A stretch of 43,682 bases of DNA, taken from positions 1-43,682 of the forward strand of contig JAPLKT010000146.1 of assembly GCA_026387895.1 (NCBI GenBank). Direction: 5' to 3'. A program made the position numbers and the translations under genes. Origin of the DNA: Gemmatimonadota bacterium (GTDB lineage: Bacteria; Gemmatimonadota; Gemmatimonadetes; Gemmatimonadales; Gemmatimonadaceae). Below the pieces are notes generated by a model. The model had not been told where the DNA came from. It searched no databases and worked only from the letters and a program-made list of their open reading frames with translations. The first letter of the stretch is position 1. Every line of letters begins with the position of its first letter. Positions 17,788-26,773 of the stretch are shown one piece after another.

Positions 17788-19821
17788 CTAGGCTCTCGCT
17801 AGCGCACGGAGTTGAATCGCGAGTTGAGCCGCGTCAGGCGCTGGCGCAGCACACACGTGGTCACGACACACATACGCGAGGGTCGAGCCGTCCGCAGGAA
17901 TACGGCCAACGAAGAGCGGCCCGCAGTCACTATTGCCGCCTGCGAGTACCAGCCCGGGCACATAACAGCCCGCAACGGTCTCGCGCATCGCACGGCTCGC
18001 ATCACCCTCTGGTGCGCCGGCGATGACCACCTCGGTCGCGCCATGGACGGCAAGGTCGGCCGCGCACAGCAGCTGACCGAACATCGGTGCGTACTGCGTC
18101 ATTGCGGCGCTGAGCGAGTCGAGCGTGTCTGCCGCCTTCGCACGCAACCCCTCATCGCTGGAGTAGCTCCAAAGCCGCAGCAGCAGCTCTGCGGCAAGCG
18201 ACGTTCCCGATGGCACGGCATTGTCCATCACATCGCGCGGGCGTGCGATCAACTGCTCGTGGTCGTGTGCGGTATCGTAAAACGACTGGGCGTCCTCACT
18301 CCAGAAATCGCGCACGCAGGCCTCGCCCATCAGCTGCGCCCGCTCGAGCCAACGTGCGTCGAAGGTGAGCTCGTAGAGTGCGAGCATGCCGAGCGCGACG
18401 GCCGCGGTGTCCTCAAGGAACCCTGGAATCCGCGTTTCGCCGCGCATGTGCGTACGCCAGGCACGCCCCTGACGTACCATCTGCGTCCACAAAAACTCCC
18501 CGTTCGCGACGGCGGCCGCGCGGTAGCGCGCATCGCCGAACACGCGCGCCCCCTCGGCCATCCCACGCAACATCAGTCCGTTCCAGGCGGCGAGAATCTT
18601 CTCGTCGCGACCCGGCCACACGCGCTGGGCCCGTGCCGTATACAGCACTGCGCGGGCGCGGGTGACCGCATCGGGCTCGGGCACGATGGGCGCTGCCCCC
18701 ACCACGCTCAGAATGGTGTGGCCTTCAAAGTTGCCGGCCGCACTTACCCCCCAATACGCCGCGGCAATGTCGAAATCGGCGCCGAGCAGGGCGCGCAACT
18801 CAGGCTCGGACCACACATAGAACTTGCCTTCTTCGCCTTCGCTGTCGGCATCGAGCGAGGAGTACCATCCACCGTTCGCGTCAGTCATCTCGCGCAGCAC
18901 CCAGTCGAGCGTGTCTCGGGAGGCGTCGCGCGCCACAGTGTCGCCAGTAGCCTGCCACAGATGCACGCCAAGGCGTGACAGCAGCGCGTTGTCGTACAGC
19001 ATCTTCTCGAAGTGGGGCACCAACCAATGCGCGTCCACCGTGTACCGATGAAAGCCGCCCCCGACCTGATCGTGGATGCCGCCCCGCGCCATCTTCTGAT
19101 ACGAATGCTGCACCATCATCAAGGCATTTGGCTCGCCGGTCCGCGCCCAGTAACGGAGCACAAAGTCGAGCGTCATCGACGGTGGAAATTTTGGTGCCCC
19201 GCCAAATCCGCCCTCCAGTGGCTCGAACCGTCGCGCGGCATCACGATACGCGGTCGTGAGCGCGTCCACCGTAACGGCGGGGCCCGCGGCGCCCGCGGCC
19301 TTTCCCGAGCGCGCAGGGCCCGCCGCCGCCGTGTAGATCTCGCCGATCGACTTCACGGCGCGCGTCACATCATCGCGCCGTCCGTTCCAGGCCTCCGCCA
19401 CCGACTCCATGACCCGTCGAAAACTGGGCATCCCGTGGCGCTCAGTCGGGGGGTAATAGGTCCCACCGTAGAACGGCTCCCCGGCTGGCGTCAAGAACAT
19501 GGTCATCGGCCACCCGCCGTGCCCGGTCATCGCCTGCACGGCCTGCATATAAATCCCGTCCAGATCCGGACGCTCTTCGCGGTCCACCTTGATGTTCACG
19601 AACTGCGCATTCATCACCGCGGCAGTCTCGATGTTCTCGAACGACTCATGCGCCATCACGTGGCACCAATGGCAGGCCGCGTAGCCAATCGAGAGCAGAA
19701 TCGGGCAGTCCCGGCGCCGAGCCTCCGCCAAGGCCTCCGGCCCCCAGGGCCACCACTCCACGGGGTTCTCGGCATGCTGCACCAGATAGGGGCTGGTCTC
19801 CCCCGCAAGGCGATTCGGCAT
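17788..19821 (-). CDS. DUF255 thioredoxin-domain protein (YyaL/SSP411-like)
   Basis: 677 residues. The N-terminal ~160 residues form a thioredoxin-like domain with [19 protein letters not shown], the CHWCHVM motif (Cys50, Cys53) and VDREERPD, hallmarks of the DUF255/spermatogenesis-associated protein 20 family. The remainder is a six-hairpin glycosidase-like (alpha/alpha toroid) region with [25 protein letters not shown]. Function is not established; a redox role and N-acyl-glucosamine-epimerase-like fold are suggested for the family. ATG 19821 is preferred over TTG 19830. It is divergent from the GT-C gene with a 54-bp gap. Confidence 0.92.
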   Translation of the reverse strand: MPNRLAGETSPYLVQHAENPVEWWPWGPEALAEARRRDCPILLSIGYAACHWCHVMAHESFENIETAAVMNAQFVNIKVDREERPDLDGIYMQAVQAMTGHGGWPMTMFLTPAGEPFYGGTYYPPTERHGMPSFRRVMESVAEAWNGRRDDVTRAVKSIGEIYTAAAGPARSGKAAGAAGPAVTVDALTTAYRDAARRFEPLEGGFGGAPKFPPSMTLDFVLRYWARTGEPNALMMVQHSYQKMARGGIHDQVGGGFHRYTVDAHWLVPHFEKMLYDNALLSRLGVHLWQATGDTVARDASRDTLDWVLREMTDANGGWYSSLDADSEGEEGKFYVWSEPELRALLGADFDIAAAYWGVSAAGNFEGHTILSVVGAAPIVPEPDAVTRARAVLYTARAQRVWPGRDEKILAAWNGLMLRGMAEGARVFGDARYRAAAVANGEFLWTQMVRQGRAWRTHMRGETRIPGFLEDTAAVALGMLALYELTFDARWLERAQLMGEACVRDFWSEDAQSFYDTAHDHEQLIARPRDVMDNAVPSGTSLAAELLLRLWSYSSDEGLRAKAADTLDSLSAAMTQYAPMFGQLLCAADLAVHGATEVVIAGAPEGDASRAMRETVAGCYVPGLVLAGGNSDCGPLFVGRIPADGSTLAYVCRDHVCAAPAPDAAQLAIQLRALARA

Positions 19822-19875
19822 CGGGTCCAAACTCCAGAGTGGCGGGAGAGGGGTACTTCAGAGAACTTTAACATC

Positions 19876-21444
19876 GTGAACGATTCCCGCGCGTGGCGCC
19901 AAGCACTCACGATCCTCGGTCTCACGACCGTCCTGCGCCTTGTCATTGGCGCCGTCGTGCCGCTTTTCCCCGACGAGACCTATTACTGGGACTGGTCGCG
20001 CGCCCTGCAGCCGGGCTACTTCGATCATCCGGGAATGATCGCCCTGCTGGTGAAGGGTGGAACCCTCATCTTCGGTTCCACACCGCTCGGCGTTCGCTTC
20101 TTCTCCATCCTCGCCGGGAGCGCCGCAACACTCGCACTCGCCCTCACCGCTCGTACCATCGCGGGCGATGCCGCCGGACGGCTCGCGGTCATCCTCTTTG
20201 TTGTCATGCCGATCTCGGCCGCGGGATTTATTCTCGCGACCCCCGACGCTCCAATGCTCTGCGCGCTGGCGTGGACCATCTGGGCGGTGGTCCACGCGCT
20301 CCTGATCAGCGCCGAGTCGGACGATGAACCCGGACACTCCACCGAGCGCGAGCGGCCCAAGACGCTCCTCTGGTGGGCGTTGGCGGGGCTCTTCATCGGC
20401 TGCGCCATGGCATCCAAGTTCACGAGTGTCTTCGTGCCAGCCGCGATCGCGATCGCCTGCCTGCTCCACTCACGACTGCAAAATCGACTCGGCGAGCCGG
20501 GCCCGTATCTGGCCGTGATTCTCGCCTCGCTTGTGCTTGCTCCCGTTCTCTACTGGAACTGGCAACATGACTGGGTCGCCTTCGCCTTCCAGTTCAAGCA
20601 CGGGCTCGGTGACCCGAAGGGCGGGGCACTCGGCGCGCTCAATCGCGAGCTCGAGCTCATTGGCGGACAAATCGGCTTGGTATCACCGATTTTGTTCTAC
20701 TTCATCGTCCGCGCGATTCGTCGCGGGCTCGATCCCACGCCCGACGGCGTGCGGCTCGTGCTCAGCGTCATTCCGATTGTCTGCTTCTGCTTCTTCTTCT
20801 ACAGCGCCACGCGGAAATCAGTCGAAGCCAACTGGCCCGCGATTGCCTGGCTGCCAGCGGTGGTGCTACTCGCGAGTGATCCACCGGTGCGCGAACGCGC
20901 CAAGAAGTGGTTCAACGGCGGGCTCGTTTTCGCGGGGACACTGTCGGCGATTATTTACCTACATACGATTACGCCCATTCTCCCGCTCCGCGCCGATCGC
21001 GATCAGGTCGCCAAGGCGTGGGGCTGGGATCAGCTCGGTGCCGTGGTCGACCGGAATCGTGGGTATATCACCAATCGCGCCGCGTTCAATGTTGGCACCC
21101 TGTTTGTGGCGGCCGAACGCTATCAGGATGTGAGCGAGCTCGCCTTCCATCTGGCGGACAAGCCTCAGGTGCTTTCGCTCAACTTGATGGGACGTCCCAA
21201 TCACTACGACCTGCGTCCTTCCTTCACCGATCGCGCCAAGCCCGGCGACGCGATCCTGCTCGTGCTCGACGAAGAGCCCTCCGAGCCCAAGGAGATTCGA
21301 AAGCTCGCCTGTTGTTTCCGCCGCATTGATCAGCGCGAGATGGTCGCGCTCGTGCGCGGCGATGGTGTCGTAACACGCAAGCGTTTGTGGTTCCTGCGCG
21401 AGTGGACCGGCGACTGGCCGCTGCGCACCCAACCTTTCCCGTGA
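19876..21444 (+). CDS. GT-C membrane glycosyltransferase (ArnT/PMT-like)
   Basis: 522 residues from GTG 19876, with about ten to twelve membrane helices. After helix 1 comes FPDETYYWDWSR, whose acidic pair Asp33-Glu34 matches the catalytic DE of lipid-phosphate-sugar-dependent GT-C enzymes (GT39/GT83). GYFDHPGMIALLVK and ILATPDAPMLCALAW are further family segments. It would transfer a sugar from a polyprenyl-phosphate donor to lipid or protein in the periplasm; donor and acceptor are unknown. The frame is open for another 864 nt upstream, but that part is antisense to the DUF255 gene. It is followed 10 nt later by the dipeptidase gene. Confidence 0.85.
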   Translation: MNDSRAWRQALTILGLTTVLRLVIGAVVPLFPDETYYWDWSRALQPGYFDHPGMIALLVKGGTLIFGSTPLGVRFFSILAGSAATLALALTARTIAGDAAGRLAVILFVVMPISAAGFILATPDAPMLCALAWTIWAVVHALLISAESDDEPGHSTERERPKTLLWWALAGLFIGCAMASKFTSVFVPAAIAIACLLHSRLQNRLGEPGPYLAVILASLVLAPVLYWNWQHDWVAFAFQFKHGLGDPKGGALGALNRELELIGGQIGLVSPILFYFIVRAIRRGLDPTPDGVRLVLSVIPIVCFCFFFYSATRKSVEANWPAIAWLPAVVLLASDPPVRERAKKWFNGGLVFAGTLSAIIYLHTITPILPLRADRDQVAKAWGWDQLGAVVDRNRGYITNRAAFNVGTLFVAAERYQDVSELAFHLADKPQVLSLNLMGRPNHYDLRPSFTDRAKPGDAILLVLDEEPSEPKEIRKLACCFRRIDQREMVALVRGDGVVTRKRLWFLREWTGDWPLRTQPFP

Positions 21445-21454
21445 ACCAACTGAT

Positions 21455-22855
21455 ATGAGCACCGCTCGTCGCACCGCCAAGCCTGTCGTACCCGCCGATC
21501 TCGATCGCTGGCTCGCTGACAACGATCAGCGCATCCACGACGAGCTCTTCGACTTCCTCCGTATTCCGAGTATTAGCGCTCGCAGCGAGCACAACCCCGA
21601 CACGCGTCGCGCGGCGAAGTGGCTCAACGACAAACTCGCCAGCATCGGATTCACGAGTGCGGTGCACGAAACACCGGGGCATCCGGTGGTGCTCGCGGAA
21701 TGGCGGAAGGCGCCCGCTGGCGCGCCGACGTTGCTGATCTACGGCCACTACGACGTACAGCCCGCCGAACCGCTCGACCTCTGGACGAGCCCTGCATTCG
21801 AACCCACGATCCGCGACGGCAAGATCTTTGCCCGCGGCTCGGTGGACGACAAAGGTCAGCTCTGGGTGCACGTCAAGGCGCTCGAGGCGCATCTCGCCGT
21901 GCGCGGCACGCTACCGTGCAATGTGATCATGCTCGCCGAGGGCGAAGAAGAAGTGGGAAGTGAACATCTCGCGCCGTTTATTGAGCAACACAAGAAACGC
22001 CTTGCCTGCGACGGCGTGGTGATCTCCGATTCCGCGATGTTCGCTCCTGGAATTCCAAGCATCCTCAGCTCGCTCCGCGGACTCGCGTATTTCGAGATCA
22101 ACGTCGAAGGGCCGAACAGCGATCTCCACTCTGGTATGTATGGCGGCGCGGTCGTAAACCCTGGTATGGCGCTCGCGCGGATCCTCGCGACGTTCCACGA
22201 TGCCAAGGGCAAGATCGCGATCAAAGGCTTCTACGACGGTATCAAGCCCTTCACCGCCGCCGTGCGCAAAGGGATGAAGAAGTTGCCCTTCAAGGACGCC
22301 ACGTTCATGCGCGAGCTCGGCGTGAAAGCACTCGGCGGCGAGCCCGGCTACACGACGCTCGAGAAGTTGTGGACGCGCCCGACCTGCGAAGTGAACGGTC
22401 TGCTCAGCGGCTACACCGGCGAAGGTGCGAAGACCGTCCTCCCCGGCAAGTCCATGGCGAAAGTGAGTTGCCGATTGGTCCCCGGGCAGGATCCTAAGCA
22501 CATCGAGAAGCTCATGAAGGCGCACGTGAAGAAGGTCGCGCCCGCAGGAGTGAAGGTCACGGTCACGCACCTGCATGGTGGCAAGCCCTGGCGCGCCGAG
22601 CTCGACGGGCCGTTGTTCGATGCCGCACAGACCGCACTGAAGGCTGCCTTCAATCGTGACGCGGTGATTGTCGGCGAGGGAGGTTCGATCCCCGTAGTTG
22701 GTGACTTCGAGCGGATTCTGAAGGCGCCCGTGTTGCTCGTGGGCTTCGGATTGCCGGGGGAGAACGCCCACGCGCCTGACGAATGGATCAGCGTCGACAA
22801 TCTGCGCCGCGGACTGCGCGCGATGGCCGTGCTCTACGAGGAAGTCGCGAAGTAG
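21455..22855 (+). CDS. M20 family dipeptidase (CNDP-like)
   Basis: 466 residues. Zinc-site residues are visible in order: His98 and Asp100 (GHYDVQP), Asp131 (GSVDDKGQ), the catalytic/ligand glutamates 164-165 (AEGEEEVGSE), and a distal His in NAHAPDEW. DLHSGMYGGAVVNPG marks the dimerisation-domain side of the carnosinase/CNDP2-type subgroup. It should hydrolyse dipeptides in the cytoplasm; no signal peptide is present. Start ATG 21455. Transcription ends at or beyond the strong hairpin at 22879-22911 shared with rho. Confidence 0.9.
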   Translation: MSTARRTAKPVVPADLDRWLADNDQRIHDELFDFLRIPSISARSEHNPDTRRAAKWLNDKLASIGFTSAVHETPGHPVVLAEWRKAPAGAPTLLIYGHYDVQPAEPLDLWTSPAFEPTIRDGKIFARGSVDDKGQLWVHVKALEAHLAVRGTLPCNVIMLAEGEEEVGSEHLAPFIEQHKKRLACDGVVISDSAMFAPGIPSILSSLRGLAYFEINVEGPNSDLHSGMYGGAVVNPGMALARILATFHDAKGKIAIKGFYDGIKPFTAAVRKGMKKLPFKDATFMRELGVKALGGEPGYTTLEKLWTRPTCEVNGLLSGYTGEGAKTVLPGKSMAKVSCRLVPGQDPKHIEKLMKAHVKKVAPAGVKVTVTHLHGGKPWRAELDGPLFDAAQTALKAAFNRDAVIVGEGGSIPVVGDFERILKAPVLLVGFGLPGENAHAPDEWISVDNLRRGLRAMAVLYEEVAK

Positions 22856-22878
22856 CCCGCTGCCGAATGCCAAAAACA

Positions 22879-22911
22879 AAGCGGCCTCGCGCGATGTGCG
22901 CGAGGCCGCTT
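22879..22911. terminator. Bidirectional intrinsic terminator between dipeptidase and rho
   Basis: A perfect 14-bp stem (22879-22892 with 22898-22911) and a 5-nt GATGT loop. On the minus strand it is followed by a T-rich run (TTTGTTTTTG), so it is a textbook terminator for rho; on the plus strand the tail TGTCGTTCGT is weaker but usable for the dipeptidase operon. Confidence 0.88.
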
Positions 22912-22932
22912 GTCGTTCGTGAACGAAACGCC

Positions 22933-24753
22933 CTACAACCCAGCCAAGAGTGCTTCGTTGCTTGTCGTTCCGGCGATCCGCTTGATGAGCCACTCCATGC
23001 CGCTCGTCGGCGGCATCTGCTGAAGCCCGCGACGCAGGGTGTAGATCGCGTCGATCTGATCCTGCCGATACAGCTTCTCTTCGCGACGGGTCCCGCTCGT
23101 CGCAATATCGAACGCCGGGAAAATACGCTTCTCGGCCAATCCGCGATCGAGCTTAATCTCGCAGTTGCCGGTGCCCTTGAACTCTTCGAAGATCACGTCG
23201 TCCATGCGCGAGCCCGTCTCAACGAGTGCGGTTGCAATGATCGATAGCGATCCGCCGCCATGCTCTGGCGCAATCGAACGGGCCGATCCGAAGAACGCCT
23301 TGGGCCGTGCCATCGCCGAGCTGTCCAAGCCGCCCGACAGTGTGCGTCCCGTGCCACGTTCGGCGGTGTTGAATGCACGTGCCATCCGCGTCAGCGAATC
23401 GAGCACGATCACGACGTCCTTGCCGAGTTCTACTTCACGACGGGCGCGCTCGAGCACCATCTCGGTGACTTCCACGTGGCGCGACGCCGGCTGATCGAAG
23501 CTGCTCGCCACGACCTCGCCAACACCCCACGAGATCGCTTCGCTCACTTCCTCAGGACGCTCGTCCACGAGCAGGATCAGCAGCACCGCATTGGGATGAT
23601 TGATCGCCACGCCTTCGGTGATCGCTTGCAGCAACATCGTCTTGCCGGCACGGGCCGGCGCCACGATCAGCGCACGCTGTCCGTAGCCAATCGGCGCAAT
23701 CAAGTCGATCGCGCGGCGTGTGAGTTCCGGACCGCCCTTCGCTGACCGTCCGGTCTCGAGCGTCAGCTTCCGCTCGGGATAGCTCGCGGTGAGCGACCCG
23801 AAGTCAGGGCGCCGCACTTCGAGGTTCGGTTCCATGTCGTTGATCGCCGTGATATCGGTGACCATCAACCGGTTCCGGTGATCGCGGCCGGTCGTCGCGG
23901 CAAGCTTGTCGCCGCGCCGGAGTCCGAACTTCCGCACGAAGAACGGGTGCACGTAGGCATCGCCCTGGTCGGCGAGATAGCTATTGCCCGGCCGGCGGAT
24001 GAACCCGGCGTCACGCGCGGGATCGTACCACCCAACGGTCGGCTCGTCCGGTGAGACGGTCGGCGGTGGCCCTTCGAGCCTATGCTCACCAGAGGTGAAT
24101 CCACCGGTGGTCGCCATGTTGCCGTTCGGTCCCTGTCCGCCACCCTGCTGGATCCCACCGCTGGCGCCATTCCGCTGGCGTCCGCGACGATTCCGGCGCC
24201 CACGGCGCGCCCCACGCTGCTGGTCGCCGCCCTGGCCTGACTGCTGCCCCTGCTGCCCCTGCTGCCCCTGCTGCCCCTGCTGCCCCTGACGCGGATTATG
24301 CTGGCGCCGTCCACCCTGCGGTTGGCCGCCCTGCTGCTGGCCGCCCTGCGACTGTCCCTGACCCTGCGAGGGTTGGGAATAGCCCTGCCCATCCATCAGT
24401 TGGTCTTGCCGGTCGGTGCGCGGCGTCTGCGGTCCTTCGTGCGACGTCTCCGGTGCTGGCTCGCTACGCGATGCCTCGGCAGCCGGTGGTAACGAATCCG
24501 GAGCCGAGCCCGCGGATCCGTCGGCGTCTGACGCCTTGCCCGCACGCGGACCACGACGACGCGGCTGACGCGGCTTTACCGGCCCATCGGATGACGCGTC
24601 TGGAGTGGCCGGTGAGGGCGCACTTGGAGCAGGAGTCTCGCTAGCGTCGCGGTACGGATCGGCTTCCCCGGCCATGTCCTGCGCGGGAGAAGCATCGGTC
24701 GAGCGGGCACGCGGGGTGCGGCCGCGACGAGCGGGGCGTCGTGGTTCAGTCAT
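22933..24753 (-). CDS. rho: Transcription termination factor Rho with long disordered N-terminus
   Basis: 606 residues against about 420 in E. coli. Residues 1-235 are a low-complexity extension: an Arg/Pro/Ala/Ser-rich part, then a Gln/Gly-rich part (about 120-210) with a GQQ repeat and an Arg-rich patch (GARRGRRNRRGRQR, 181-194). I see no recognisable helical Rho_N domain. The cold-shock-like RNA-binding domain is about 236-320 (PRDAGFIRR-like segment, GDAYVHPFFVRKFGLRRGD). The ATPase core has Walker A APARAGKT (365-372), VDERPEEV (397-403), Walker B VVIVLDSLTR, and the Q-loop ARPKAFFGSAR. Catalytic motifs are intact, so it should be a functional hexameric helicase. A strong intrinsic terminator follows the gene. 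Confidence 0.95.
   Translation of the reverse strand: MTEPRRPARRGRTPRARSTDASPAQDMAGEADPYRDASETPAPSAPSPATPDASSDGPVKPRQPRRRGPRAGKASDADGSAGSAPDSLPPAAEASRSEPAPETSHEGPQTPRTDRQDQLMDGQGYSQPSQGQGQSQGGQQQGGQPQGGRRQHNPRQGQQGQQGQQGQQGQQSGQGGDQQRGARRGRRNRRGRQRNGASGGIQQGGGQGPNGNMATTGGFTSGEHRLEGPPPTVSPDEPTVGWYDPARDAGFIRRPGNSYLADQGDAYVHPFFVRKFGLRRGDKLAATTGRDHRNRLMVTDITAINDMEPNLEVRRPDFGSLTASYPERKLTLETGRSAKGGPELTRRAIDLIAPIGYGQRALIVAPARAGKTMLLQAITEGVAINHPNAVLLILLVDERPEEVSEAISWGVGEVVASSFDQPASRHVEVTEMVLERARREVELGKDVVIVLDSLTRMARAFNTAERGTGRTLSGGLDSSAMARPKAFFGSARSIAPEHGGGSLSIIATALVETGSRMDDVIFEEFKGTGNCEIKLDRGLAEKRIFPAFDIATSGTRREEKLYRQDQIDAIYTLRRGLQQMPPTSGMEWLIKRIAGTTSNEALLAGL
24241..24285. repeat. 9-bp tandem repeat (5 copies) inside rho
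   Basis: Five exact copies of CTGCTGCCC (plus strand) encode the GQQ repeat of the Rho extension. Length-variable by slippage or recombination in multiples of three codons without breaking the frame. Confidence 0.9.
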
Positions 24754-25148
24754 GCATTGTGTGTTGCGAGTGGTTCGGTTGGGTACACGATAGCCGCGGA
24801 GCGGCCGCTACGGCGCCAAGAAAAGCGCAAATCAAACAGGCGATCCACATGCCAATGACGTCCACGCGAATCTGGAAAACCTGGGGAAACGCAATCGTTG
24901 CTAAATCAGGAGAGACAACACAGAGGCACAGCCTCCACCACATCCTTGGGTCGCGGTATGCGTGGACAGTTCACACGCGGACCAGCGACAACTCTCAGCC
25001 CCCAAGTGCAACAGGGCGCTCACCATTGAGTATGGCGTCCGCTCACGAATCGCGCAACCCACCCCCCCCAAAGTAGTCGCCGCGGTCGCTGGTTGCACGC
25101 CCCATTCCGCGCGCTCACTCCGACAAGACCGTGTAGATTCCTCAATCT
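24754..25148. other. 395-bp intergenic region upstream of rho and of the TPR-like gene
   Basis: Both flanking genes diverge from here, so promoters for both are expected. A 65-codon minus-strand ORF (24746-24943, overlapping the rho start by 8 nt, with one hydrophobic stretch) exists, but its codons (TTA, many T-ending) are unlike the neighbours and I do not call it. There is a GCGGCCGC palindrome near 24800 and a C8 run near 25065. I see no tRNA and no convincing riboswitch. A long leader ahead of rho would fit autogenous control, but that is inference. Confidence 0.4.
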
Positions 25149-25742
25149 ATGCTCTCGCCTTTCACCGACATCCGCGCCGCACTCAGCGCCATCGTCCAAG
25201 AATATCATCAGCGCGGCGACGTGCCCCGACTCTTGGAGCAGGTCTCCACACTCGCCGAAGCGGCACCCTCCGATCAGCTCCTGATCGCGGTCGAGCCCTA
25301 CCGCGAAATGCACGAAGTCGCGGGCCCGATCTATGAAGTGATCGCTGGCCGCGAACCGAACAACGCGAAAGTGTTGGTTGCACTCGCCAACGCGTACTGG
25401 CTCACCGGACGGGGACCCGACGTGGTGGGTGGGCTCGCCTCACGCGCTCTGGCCGCCGATCCGGAAAATCGCGCCGCGTGGCATCTCTGGGCGCTCACGG
25501 AATCCTCGCCCCGCCAGCGCACACAGCGCTGGCAGCAGGTGGTGACGCGCTTTCCAGACGACCAACTCGCGCAAGCGAATCTCGCCGACAACGCCGCCGC
25601 ACTCGCCGGCGCCGAGAATGATCCTGTTGCGCTGAAGCTCGCGATTGCGACGTACGAAGGGCTCCTCGCCAACGCGACGCACGATGCACAACGCGCCGCG
25701 CTTGGCAGCGCACTCAAAACACTGCGCGACTGGAAGATCTAA
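25149..25742 (+). CDS. TPR-like helical protein
   Basis: 197 residues, cytoplasmic, all helical by composition. Two or three degenerate tetratricopeptide-like units are visible around LLIAVEPYREMHEVAGPIYEV, NNAKVLVALANAYWLTGRGP and PENRAAWHLWALTESSP, so a protein-protein interaction scaffold is likely. No specific family or enzyme motif is recognised. It stands alone, divergent from rho and followed immediately by a strong hairpin at 25743-25769. Confidence 0.7.
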   Translation: MLSPFTDIRAALSAIVQEYHQRGDVPRLLEQVSTLAEAAPSDQLLIAVEPYREMHEVAGPIYEVIAGREPNNAKVLVALANAYWLTGRGPDVVGGLASRALAADPENRAAWHLWALTESSPRQRTQRWQQVVTRFPDDQLAQANLADNAAALAGAENDPVALKLAIATYEGLLANATHDAQRAALGSALKTLRDWKI

Positions 25743-25769
25743 CCGACGCCGGTCACGGACCGGCGTCGG
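25743..25769. terminator. Strong hairpin between convergent genes
   Basis: A perfect 12-bp GC-rich stem (25743-25754 with 25758-25769) with a 3-nt ACG loop starts right after the TPR-like gene stop and lies 9 bp from the end of the convergent deacetylase gene. It lacks a T-run on either side, so it may act as a 3'-end stabiliser or a non-canonical terminator for both. Confidence 0.7.
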
Positions 25770-25778
25770 CAATGTGAC

Positions 25779-26755
25779 TCAGGGCTTGGCGCTTCCCACC
25801 ACGAAGCGCTCGTGCGTCGCCTCGAGCCGGTCCAGTGTCTTCTCGATCGCGTTCCCGATCACCTGCACACGCGGCATGCTGTGCGTGTCGAACGCCGCGG
25901 TGAACGGACTCGGTGCCGCCGACCCCGCCACTTTGAGCACCCCGTCGTGCGCGTAGCGGATGGTGCGGCCGCTCTTCTTGTCGGTCCAGCTCCCCTGCCA
26001 GGCGAGCGGACGGTTCTTCGGCCACAGCCCCTGCGGGAGTGCCATGGTGCGCACCTTGTAGCCCGGCACCGCCGAATCGATGGCCATCACACCGCGCGCA
26101 ATCTGCTCCAGCACAAAGGCGTCCGGATACTTGTTGAGCTGCGCATGCCAGAGCGTGTGGTTGCACAGCTCGAACCCCTGGTCCGCCAGGAACTTCACTT
26201 TCTTGAATCGCCACTCGGACTTCTGTCCTTCAATGCCCTTCTCGCCAAAGAACGCATGCCCCGCCTTCGCTGCAGGAAGTAGGCAAAACGTGGCGCGGTT
26301 CTTCCAGTCAGGGTGCTTCTTGTTGAAGTCGAGCCAAATACCAACCGCGCTGTTGGGGTCAATCTCCAACTGCCCATTCTTCTCGATGTAGCGGAACTGC
26401 CCCGGCGACGCGTCGTCAAAGGTGAAGACGACCGGTGAGGTGCCCGCGGGAATGTCGAACTTCTTGTCCATCAACTGCGCAACGGTGATCGGACGATACC
26501 CGCGATCATACAACAGCTGGATATCGCGCCGAAAGTGATTCACCTCGCGGCTGTAGGTGCCGTCTTTGTCGCCAATGAGGTGATACTCAAGAATCGGCAC
26601 ACGGCCGTTCTGATTCGGCGCGCGAGTCGCGGCGCTTGGAGTCGCGGCGCTTGGAGTCGCGGCGCTTGGAGTCGCGGCGCTGGGAGTCGCGGCGGGGGGA
26701 GCGTTGCCGCGGCAAACACACACGCGGCAACGAGCAGCAGTCGATGGTTGATCAC
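25779..26755 (-). CDS. Polysaccharide deacetylase family protein (apparent frameshift near N-terminus)
   Basis: The enzyme frame is open from TTG 26765 (328 aa) and contains the NodB-type motifs TFDD (115-118) and NHTLWH (His203, His207 in that numbering), after PILEYHLIG. The family removes acetyl groups from cell-wall or surface polysaccharides. In the enzyme frame the first 20 residues are Cys/Arg-rich and not a signal peptide, whereas the next frame from GTG 26755 reads a good one (MINHRLLLVAACVFAAATL). One extra C in the C6 run (plus strand G6, 26694-26699) would join signal peptide, the AATPS repeat linker and enzyme. This is a sequencing error, a phase-variable tract or a real mutation; the sequence cannot tell which. 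The coordinates given assume the joined gene. Confidence 0.8.
26626..26700. repeat. 15-bp tandem repeat (5 copies) in the deacetylase linker
   Basis: Copies start at 26626, 26641, 26656, 26671 and 26686; the first three are identical (GTCGCGGCGCTTGGA), the fourth has one change and the fifth degenerates into the G6 run. In the enzyme frame they encode an AATPS linker; in the signal-peptide frame they would read RLQAP. The repeat has no spacers and is not a CRISPR. Confidence 0.92.
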
Positions 26756-26773
26756 GCAGGAACAATAATCAGA

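Noticed and set aside
19012-19875. 288-codon upstream extension of the GT-C gene
   Set aside because: Lies antisense to the DUF255 protein; the first membrane helix and the DE motif begin after GTG 19876.
24746-24943. 65-codon minus-strand ORF overlapping the start of rho by 8 nt, with one hydrophobic stretch
   Set aside because: Codon use (TTA, many T/A-ending codons) differs from the neighbours and no ribosome site is apparent; a rho leader peptide cannot be excluded but is not supported.
26626-26700. Possible CRISPR-like repeats here and at 37260-37391
   Set aside because: Direct head-to-tail repeats without spacers, inside coding frames (AATPS and KPAAKPKA).
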